In this document: positions 56,120 to 62,237 of the stretch, piece by piece | Numbering within the stretch: position 1 is the first letter of the stretch | Layout: each line of letters opens with the position of its first letter | DNA from: Solwaraspora sp. WMMD791 | Lineage (GTDB): Bacteria; Actinomycetota; Actinomycetes; Mycobacteriales; Micromonosporaceae | Assembly: GCF_029581195.1 (NCBI RefSeq) | Contig: NZ_CP120737.1 | Span: forward strand, 4,441,001-4,505,000 | Reading direction: 5' to 3' | Length of the DNA: 64,000 nt | Notes under the pieces: model-generated | What the model was told of the DNA's origin: nothing | Database searches by the model: none | Seen by the model: the letters and a program-made list of their open reading frames with translations, nothing else | Made by a program: the position numbers and the translations under genes

Positions 56120-57496
56120 GTGACCGTCGCGTCGGCCGGACCCGCAACCCGCCCGCGCCGCCCGGCCGACTCCGCCCGGCGGTGGCGGGCCGGCATCACC
56201 CGACGGTGGAACCGGTTGCACCGGGCCGGTGCCGGACTCGTCGGCGACCTCACCATCTACGGGCTCTCCGCTGCCTTCGCCGGGATCACCGCGACCACGT
56301 CGACCCTCGCCCCGCACCGGGCCTGGGCCACCGTCGCCACCGTCGGGTACGCCGCCGCCGCCCTCGTCGTGCTCAGCCAGCTCGCCGTCCGCAGGGCCGC
56401 CGCCATCGGCCCGGACGTCCCCGTCGCCGGGCGTGGCTGGCTGACCGGACTCACCTGGACGGCGGTGGTCGCCGTACCGCTGCTGGTGCAGTCCGCGCAA
56501 CGTGCGGGCGGACGGACCGACCGGGCGCAGGAGGAGGTACTGGTCGTCGAGGACGGGGCCAGCAGGCTCCTCGCCCACGGCACCCCGTATCTGTCCCAGC
56601 AGCAGATCACCGCCCTGCCCAGCGACGAGCAGTTGCTCGGCTACCTGCCGTACCAGCCCGGGATGGTGCTGTTCGGCATGGTCCGGGCGCTGGCCGGAGC
56701 GGCCTGGTGGACCGATGCCCGGGTATGGTTCGCCCTCACCACCGTCGTCCTCGTCGGCACGGCGCTGGCGCTGCTGCGCGCACAGGCCGGCGTCGACGGC
56801 ACCACCCTGGTACGGACGGTGCAGCTCAGCGCGGTCCTGCCGATCTCGGCGCTGACCCTGAGCACCGGTGGCAACGACCTGCCGGTCCTGGCGCTGGCCC
56901 TGCTCGGGCTGACGCTCTGCGCCACCGGCAGGTACGGAGCCGCCGGATTCGCGGTCGGCGCCGCCGCCGCGCTCAAACTGTTCGCCTGGCCGATCCTGGT
57001 CGTGGTGGCACTGCACGCCGCCACGAAGGGGCAGCGCGAGCTGGTGAAGGTCGCCGCCGCCGGGGTCGGGCTGCCGTTGCTCGCCCTGGTTCCGGTGGCC
57101 GCCGTGGACCCTGCCGCGCTGGCGCACAACGTCGTCGGTTTCCCGCTCGGGGCGGGCGTGGTCGACACGCCGGCGGCGTCGCCGCTGCCCGGTCACCTGG
57201 TCGCCAACTGGCTGCCGGGCGGGCGGTTCGTCGCTGGCGCACTGCTGATCCTGGTCGGCCTCGCGATCGCGGTACGCCTGCGGCAGCAGCCGCCGCGTAC
57301 CGCCGCCGGGGCGGCGGCGATCTGCGCGGCCGGCCTGCTCGTCGCCACGATGCTGCTGCCGGCGACCAGGTTCGGCTATCTGCTGTACCCGATCGCGCTG
57401 TTCAGCTGGGTACCGGTGCTGCACGGCGTCGAGGCCAGCGACGTCGAGTCGGGGGCGGGTGGCGGGGACCGGGCCGTCGCCGGTGGCGGCCCGTGA
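56120..57496 (+). CDS. Polytopic membrane protein, probable GT87-type transferase
   Basis: 458 residues with about ten hydrophobic helices after a basic, Arg-rich N terminus. The loop DGASRLLAHGTPYLSQQQ and GYLPYQPGMVLFG resemble the acceptor-loop of polyprenol-dependent transferases, and GGNDLPVLALAL and AAALKLFAWP fit GT87 (DUF2029). Assignment is tentative. Its stop overlaps the start of the first fluoride-channel gene (GTGA). Confidence 0.7.
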   Translation: MTVASAGPATRPRRPADSARRWRAGITRRWNRLHRAGAGLVGDLTIYGLSAAFAGITATTSTLAPHRAWATVATVGYAAAALVVLSQLAVRRAAAIGPDVPVAGRGWLTGLTWTAVVAVPLLVQSAQRAGGRTDRAQEEVLVVEDGASRLLAHGTPYLSQQQITALPSDEQLLGYLPYQPGMVLFGMVRALAGAAWWTDARVWFALTTVVLVGTALALLRAQAGVDGTTLVRTVQLSAVLPISALTLSTGGNDLPVLALALLGLTLCATGRYGAAGFAVGAAAALKLFAWPILVVVALHAATKGQRELVKVAAAGVGLPLLALVPVAAVDPAALAHNVVGFPLGAGVVDTPAASPLPGHLVANWLPGGRFVAGALLILVGLAIAVRLRQQPPRTAAGAAAICAAGLLVATMLLPATRFGYLLYPIALFSWVPVLHGVEASDVESGAGGGDRAVAGGGP

Positions 57497-57918
57497 AGCT
57501 GCCCGCCGGGTCGGTCTCGCCGGCCGTACTGGCCGCAGTCGCGGTCGGCGGTGCCGCCGGTGCCGCCGCCCGCTACGGCATCGCCGTGGCCTGGCCGGTC
57601 GCCGCCGACGGCCCACCCTGGCCGACCCTGGTCACCAACCTCGTCGGATGCACCCTGATCGGCGTACTCATGCGGGTCGTCACCGCCCGGCACCGGTCGC
57701 ACCGTTTGCTTCGGCCGCTGCTCGGGGCGGGTCTGCTCGGCGGCTTCACCACCTTCTCGATCCAGACCCTGGAGGTCGCCGAGCTGGTCGCCGCCGGCCG
57801 CCCCTGGCTGGCCGGCGGCTACGCGCTCGGCACCCTCGCCGGAGCGCTGGTCGCGGTGCTGATCGGCGGCGCGGCGGCCCGGCCGGTCGCCGACCGCTGG
57901 GCGGGAACCGGATCGTGA
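57493..57918 (+). CDS. crcB: Fluoride channel subunit CrcB/FluC (first)
   Basis: 141 residues with four membrane helices and the family motifs GGAAGAAARYGIA, PTLVTNLVGCTLIG and GLLGGFTTFSIQT (the Phe-box region). FluC channels export fluoride as dual-topology dimers. Coupled genes occur in heterodimeric systems, and this one overlaps both neighbours. No fluoride riboswitch was seen upstream. Confidence 0.92.
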   Translation: MKLPAGSVSPAVLAAVAVGGAAGAAARYGIAVAWPVAADGPPWPTLVTNLVGCTLIGVLMRVVTARHRSHRLLRPLLGAGLLGGFTTFSIQTLEVAELVAAGRPWLAGGYALGTLAGALVAVLIGGAAARPVADRWAGTGS

Positions 57919-58286
57919 CCCTGCTGCTGGTGATGACCGGCGGTGCCGTCGGGGCGGTGCTGCGCTACCTGGTCGACCGGGTGGTGGTCGGGGCCGGCCG
58001 GCCCAGCTTCTGGGGAACGTTCACGGTTAACGTCGTCGGAGCGGCGCTGCTCGGTGGGATCGCTGGCACCGGTACGGCACTCGACAGCCCGCTGGCCCGG
58101 CTGCTCGCCACCGGTCTGTGTGGTGCGCTGACCACCTATTCGACCTTCGCCTACGAGGTGGTGCAGCTGGCCGGCGGCAGCGGCCGGGACCGGTGGCGAG
58201 CCGTCGGCTACGCGGCGGCGACCCTGACGGTCGGATTCACCGCCCTGGTGGCGGTGCACGCGATCGCCGCAGCGCTCGCCAGATAG
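57915..58286 (+). CDS. crcB: Fluoride channel subunit CrcB/FluC (second)
   Basis: 123 residues: GGAVGAVLRYLVDR, FTVNVVGAALLGGIAG and GLCGALTTYSTFAYE. It overlaps the first subunit gene as GTGA, which points to co-translation and to a heterodimer of opposed subunits. Confidence 0.92.
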   Translation: MTLLLVMTGGAVGAVLRYLVDRVVVGAGRPSFWGTFTVNVVGAALLGGIAGTGTALDSPLARLLATGLCGALTTYSTFAYEVVQLAGGSGRDRWRAVGYAAATLTVGFTALVAVHAIAAALAR

Positions 58287-58365
58287 GCGCTACCCGGGGT
58301 GCCCGATCGACGGATTTCGCCCGACCAACCGGCGGCGGCGGCGGATCCGGCGTACACCTGAGGCC

Positions 58366-58998
58366 ATGGACAGCGTGTACCGGGACCGCGAAGACGCCGG
58401 CGCGCGGCTCGCCCGCGAACTGGCCAACCTGACCGGACGGCCGGACGTCGTCGTACTGGGCCTGCTCCGTGGCGGGGCTCCGGTCGCTGCGGTCGTCGCC
58501 AACCGGCTCCAGGTGGCCTACGACGTGCTCGTCATCCGCAAACTCGGGCTCCCGGCCGCCCCCGAGGTCGCGTTCGGCGCGATCGGCTCCGGCGGCGTAC
58601 GGGTGATCAACCGGGAGGTGGCCGACCGCCTCGACGCCGCGCAGATCGCCCAGGTGGCCGAAGCGGAGACGGCCGAGTTGCGCCGCCGGGAGCGACGCTT
58701 CCGGGGCGACCGGCCAGCGGTGGACCTGGCCGGACGTACGGCCGTGCTGGTCGACGACGGCCTGGCCACCGGCGCGACGGCACGGGCCGCCGTCGCGGTC
58801 TGCCGGGGTCTCGGTGCCGCCCGTGTGATGGTGGCCGTGCCGGTGGGCTCCGCCACAGCCGTCGCCGCCCTGCGGGACGTCGTCGACGACCTGGTCTGCC
58901 CGCTGCAGCCGGACGACTTCCAGGCCGTCGGCCAGTACTACGACGACTTCCATCAGGTCGGTGACGACGAGGTCGTCGGGTTGCCTGTCGGCGGGTGA
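58366..58998 (+). CDS. Phosphoribosyltransferase-fold protein
   Basis: 210 residues with the PRPP-binding loop LVDDGLATGATARAAV and the early VVLGLLRGGAPVAAVVA. This subgroup (often fused to hydrolases elsewhere) has no assigned substrate. No N-terminal signal. A zinc-ribbon gene follows after 25 bases. Confidence 0.85.
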   Translation: MDSVYRDREDAGARLARELANLTGRPDVVVLGLLRGGAPVAAVVANRLQVAYDVLVIRKLGLPAAPEVAFGAIGSGGVRVINREVADRLDAAQIAQVAEAETAELRRRERRFRGDRPAVDLAGRTAVLVDDGLATGATARAAVAVCRGLGAARVMVAVPVGSATAVAALRDVVDDLVCPLQPDDFQAVGQYYDDFHQVGDDEVVGLPVGG

Positions 58999-59011
58999 GG
59001 ACAGCAGCCGG

Positions 59012-59017
59012 TACCGT
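59012..59017 (+). promoter_or_regulatory. -10 element TACCGT of leaderless zinc-ribbon gene
   Basis: TACCGT lies 6 bases before the ATG at 59024, with no ribosome binding site. Confidence 0.5.
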
Positions 59018-59023
59018 CGAATC

Positions 59024-59398
59024 ATGCAGATGAACTGTCCCAAGTGCCACGGCTCCATGCGGCAGTACGAGCGCAGCGGAATCACCATCGACCAGTGCAC
59101 CGAGTGTCGGGGCATCTTCCTCGACCGGGGCGAACTCGAACGGCTCTTCGACGCCGAGGCTGCCTGGAACGGCGGTGGCTCAGCGGGTCAACCCGGCCAG
59201 CCCGGTCAGCCGGCCCGTCCGCCGGCACCCCCGGCCAGTGGCTACCCGCCGCCGCCCCCGCCGCCGCCGGTCCACCACCAGCCCGGCTACCCGCCGGCAC
59301 CGGCCTACCCGCCGGCGCCCGCCTACGGCCACCACGGCTACCACGGGCACTACCGGCACAAGCGGCAGAAGAGCTTCCTGAACCAGCTCTTCGACTGA
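59024..59398 (+). CDS. TFIIB-type zinc-ribbon protein with Pro/Tyr/His-rich tail
   Basis: 124 residues. A zinc ribbon with C5, C8, C25 and C28 (CPKC...CTEC) is followed by GIFLDRGELERL, the usual short helix. The rest is a Pro/Gly/Tyr/His-rich tail (GYPPPP-type, then HHGYHGHYRH) and a basic KRQKSFLNQLF end. Function is unknown. A repeat array follows the stop. Confidence 0.83.
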   Translation: MQMNCPKCHGSMRQYERSGITIDQCTECRGIFLDRGELERLFDAEAAWNGGGSAGQPGQPGQPARPPAPPASGYPPPPPPPPVHHQPGYPPAPAYPPAPAYGHHGYHGHYRHKRQKSFLNQLFD

Positions 59399-59400
59399 CC

Positions 59401-59450
59401 CGCGCCGACCGGCAGGCCGCACCGACCGGCAGGCCGCGCCGACCGGCAGG
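59401..59450. repeat. Three 17-bp repeats 2 bases after the zinc-ribbon stop
   Basis: CGCGCCGACCGGCAGGC at 59401-59417, with one base change at 59418-59434 and a shortened copy to 59450. Confidence 0.8.
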
Positions 59451-59520
59451 TGACCGGACCAGCAGCGGGCCGGGTCGCAGCGGGCCGGACGGCGTGTCCG
59501 GGACGGTGGGGTGAGCCGGC

Positions 59521-61809
59521 TCAGATGGCCATGTCGACGAAGCGGGAGAGGTGGAGCTGTGCGGCGACGGTCACCGTGTCGGTGGGACCGTTACGGTGCT
59601 TCGCCACGATGAAGTCCGCCTCTCCCGCCCGGGGCGACTCCTTGTCGTAGTAGTCGTCCCGGTGCAGCAGGATCACCACGTCCGCATCCTGCTCGATCGA
59701 GCCTGATTCCCGCAGGTCGGACAGCTGAGGACGCTTGTCGGTCCGCTGTTCCGGGCCACGGTTGAGCTGGCTGACCGCGATGACCGGGCACTCGACCTCC
59801 TTGGCCAGCAGTTTCAGCCCACGGGACAGGTCGGCGACCTCCTGCTGGCGGCTCTCGGTGCGCTTGGGCGAGGTCATCAGCTGGAGATAGTCGACGACGA
59901 TCATCTTGAGATCGTGGCGCTGACGCAGCCGCCGTGCCTTCGCCCGGATCTCCATCAGGTTCATGTTGGGCGTGTCGTCGACGAACAGCGGCGCCTCGCT
60001 GATCTCCCCCATCCGCCGGGCGAGCTTGGTCCAGTCGTCGTCGGAGAGCTGACCGGAGCGTAGAACGTGCAGCGGCACCTTCGCCTCGGCAGAGAGCAGC
60101 CGCATGACGATCTCCACCTTGCTCATTTCCAACGAGAAGATGGCGGCGGCACAGCCGGCCCGGATCGCGGCGTTACGGGCGAAGTCCATCGACGCGGTGG
60201 AGTTGTGGGTCGGGACCATCGTGCGACCCGCCAGGTAAAGATGGTCCGGGTTGTCCACGGTGACGCACCGTACCGGCACGCTGGCCACCGGCCGGACCGC
60301 CGTGACGAGCCGTTGCCGGTCGGTGTCCGCGCTGACGGTGACCGTGTACAGGGTCGACGGCGCGGTCATCCGGCCCGGCACGGTGGCGGCCGTCACCGTA
60401 CAGTGCCCACCGAGGGTCGCCACCAGCTCCCGCACCGAGTCGGCCAGCCGACGGCCGGTGGTGCGGTACTCGACGAGGCCGCCGACCCCGCAGGTGCCGG
60501 CGGTATCGAGCAGGCCGGCGAGCACCGCCCTGCGCTGCGCCTCGCTGGCGCGCAGGTACAGGTCGGGGACGCAGCGCTCGTCGGGGTCGCCGTCGGACGG
60601 CGGTTCGCTCCCGGCCAGGTCGACCCCCAGCTGGTACGGGGGCACCGGCAGGTCGGCCCGCTCGGGCAGCGCCAGTGGACGACTGTTGCGTACCGCGACG
60701 TCCGACGTGGCCTGCGAGTCGCGGCCCAGCAGGTCGACGAGCTGTTCGGTGGTCAGCACCTCGGTCGCCGCCATGGCCGCCGGGCCGCGCCAGTCCGGTA
60801 CGGTGCCACCAGCCGGACCGGCACCGGCCAGTGCCAGCCCGGCGGGCTGATGTGTCACCTGCCAGAGGTGGTCCGCGTCGGCGACGATCGTCGAGCCGTC
60901 GCTGAACTCCACCTCGTACGACCGGCCACCGAGGAGAATCTCGGAGGTGCCGACGACCGTGGTGGGCCGGCCGTCCGCGTCGAGCAGTCGGTCACCGACC
61001 GCGACCTCACCCATGGTGGTCCACCCGGTGGGGGTCGGCAGCGGGGTGTCCAGCGCCAGTGCCTTGCCGAGACCCGGCCGGCCGGCAACGATGATCAGCT
61101 GGCCGGGGTGCAGTCCGTTGAGCAGTCTGTCCAGGTCGGTGAAGCCGGTCGGTACGCCGGTCATCACGCCGCCCTGGGCACCGACCGCCTCGATCTCGTC
61201 GAGGGTCGGCTGCAGCATGTCGGCGAGCACCGCGAAGTCCTCGCTGACCCGGCGCTCGGTGACGTCGTACACCGCCTGCTGGGCCAGGTCGACCACGTCG
61301 TCGATGTCGCGGCCGCCGCCGGCGGCGGAGCCGTACCCCAGCTGGACGATCTTGGTGCCGGCTTCGACGAGCCGGCGGAGGACCGCACGCTCGGCGACGA
61401 TCCGGGCGTAGTAGGAGGCGTTGGCGGCGGTCGGCACGCTGGCGATCAACGTGTGCAGGTACGGCGCGCCACCGATCCGGCCGATGTCGCCGGAGTCGGC
61501 CAGCGCGGCGGCGACCGTGATCGGGTCGGCGGGCTCGCCGCGGCCGTACAGGTCGAGCACGGCGTCGAAGATGGTCGCATGAATCGGCCGGTAGAAGTCG
61601 TGCGACTTGAGGATCTCGACGACGTCGGCGATGGCGTCCTTGGACAGCAGCATTCCGCCGAGAACGCACTGCTCGGCGGCGATGTCCTGCGGCGGGGTGC
61701 GGTCGAACCCACCGCCGGTGGGTGGGCCCGGTGGCGGCGTCGGCGGCCCGGGTGGGCCGGCGGGGCGCGCCGGCCGGGCGTCGGTCTGCCGGTCATCCGT
61801 GATGGACAT
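59521..61809 (-). CDS. dnaB: Replicative DNA helicase DnaB with intein
   Basis: 762 residues, of which about 475 are DnaB and 287 an intein. The N-terminal DnaB domain (EQCVLGGMLLSKDAIADVVEI, YYARIVAERAVLRRL) is followed by the RecA-like core; the intein is inserted after the lysine of the Walker A GRPGLGK (243-249) and the extein resumes as STASMDFARNAA. Further core motifs are FSLEMSKVEIVMR, VDYLQLM and QLNRGPEQRTDKRPQLSDLR, split here. Splicing is needed to restore the P-loop. ATG 61809 has GGGGGG just upstream and the GC-rich DnaA-box region further upstream. Confidence 0.95.
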   Translation of the reverse strand: MSITDDRQTDARPARPAGPPGPPTPPPGPPTGGGFDRTPPQDIAAEQCVLGGMLLSKDAIADVVEILKSHDFYRPIHATIFDAVLDLYGRGEPADPITVAAALADSGDIGRIGGAPYLHTLIASVPTAANASYYARIVAERAVLRRLVEAGTKIVQLGYGSAAGGGRDIDDVVDLAQQAVYDVTERRVSEDFAVLADMLQPTLDEIEAVGAQGGVMTGVPTGFTDLDRLLNGLHPGQLIIVAGRPGLGKALALDTPLPTPTGWTTMGEVAVGDRLLDADGRPTTVVGTSEILLGGRSYEVEFSDGSTIVADADHLWQVTHQPAGLALAGAGPAGGTVPDWRGPAAMAATEVLTTEQLVDLLGRDSQATSDVAVRNSRPLALPERADLPVPPYQLGVDLAGSEPPSDGDPDERCVPDLYLRASEAQRRAVLAGLLDTAGTCGVGGLVEYRTTGRRLADSVRELVATLGGHCTVTAATVPGRMTAPSTLYTVTVSADTDRQRLVTAVRPVASVPVRCVTVDNPDHLYLAGRTMVPTHNSTASMDFARNAAIRAGCAAAIFSLEMSKVEIVMRLLSAEAKVPLHVLRSGQLSDDDWTKLARRMGEISEAPLFVDDTPNMNLMEIRAKARRLRQRHDLKMIVVDYLQLMTSPKRTESRQQEVADLSRGLKLLAKEVECPVIAVSQLNRGPEQRTDKRPQLSDLRESGSIEQDADVVILLHRDDYYDKESPRAGEADFIVAKHRNGPTDTVTVAAQLHLSRFVDMAI
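60202..61062 (-). other. Class 3 intein in DnaB P-loop (287 residues)
   Basis: It begins with Ala (A1) instead of Cys/Ser, directly after GLGK, and ends T-H-N before Ser. The residues typical of class 3 inteins are at the expected places: W67 in DADHLWQV, C266 in VRCVTVDN and T285 in VPTHN. These define the WCT triad of the class 3 mechanism, where the internal Cys starts splicing. A LAGLIDADG-type region is present but worn: LAGLLDTAG at 181-189, and the first motif (YQLGVDLAGSE) lacks its GDG acid, so homing activity is probably lost. Confidence 0.93.
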
Positions 61810-62237
61810 CCGCCACCCCCCTTCGTCGTCGCCTGTGGTGCCAGTGAACGTCGCGGGTACGACATCCGCTTCGGCACGTCGCGGTCCACCGGGCCGACCT
61901 GCCACAGGTCGGGCGACCGGGGGACGTCGCGCTGGTAGCGGGAGGGCTGGCGTGAACGATACGGACTCCCCGGCGGCAGGCCCAAACGGCGCGGTGGATG
62001 AACCTCTGGACAAGTTGTGGACAGCCGGCCGCAGCCTGTGCACAACCTTGTGCACAGGCTGTGGAAAACTCGTTCGCCGCGCGGTCGACCCGGCGCTGAG
62101 CTGGGGCTACGCTGTCCACAGCCGGTGGACAGAATTCGTCACCAGGCTGCTGGCCCGGGTACCGGCTAGTATCGGCGGTGACTGTGTCGCCGGCTCAGCC
62201 GATCATGGCTGGATAGCGAAGGGGCGAGGCTCCGGCG
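61810..62237. other. 428-bp gap between dnaB and the Trp-rich gene
   Basis: No gene fits. It contains the small inverted repeat CGACCTG-CCA-CAGGTCG (61895-61911) in the dnaB leader, the DnaA-box-like cluster (62005-62132), and TAGTAT (62167-62172), a possible -10 for the plus-strand gene starting at 62238. Confidence 0.6.
62005..62132. promoter_or_regulatory. Cluster of six near-consensus DnaA boxes upstream of dnaB
   Basis: Each of six sites is one mismatch from TTGTCCACA or its complement: 62005-62013, 62016-62024, 62037-62045, 62048-62056, 62060-62068 and 62112-62120. The third and fourth lie in a perfect 14-bp inverted repeat with a 2-base spacer (arms 62032-62045 and 62048-62061), and the last sits in an 8-bp inverted repeat (62112-62132). 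Confidence 0.55.

Noticed and set aside
54560-57616. Open frame of about 1000 codons on the minus strand
   Set aside because: Antisense shadow of the GGDEF-EAL and membrane-protein genes; low-complexity product without domains.
53635-57918. Open frame of about 1400 codons on the plus strand
   Set aside because: Only its last 426 bases (from GTG 57493) encode a real protein (CrcB). The rest is out of frame with the GGDEF-EAL and membrane genes and is Arg/Pro rich.
57493-58286. Fluoride riboswitch before the crcB pair
   Set aside because: The genes start inside the preceding gene by a 4-base overlap, so there is no leader that could hold one, and no riboswitch-like fold was seen.
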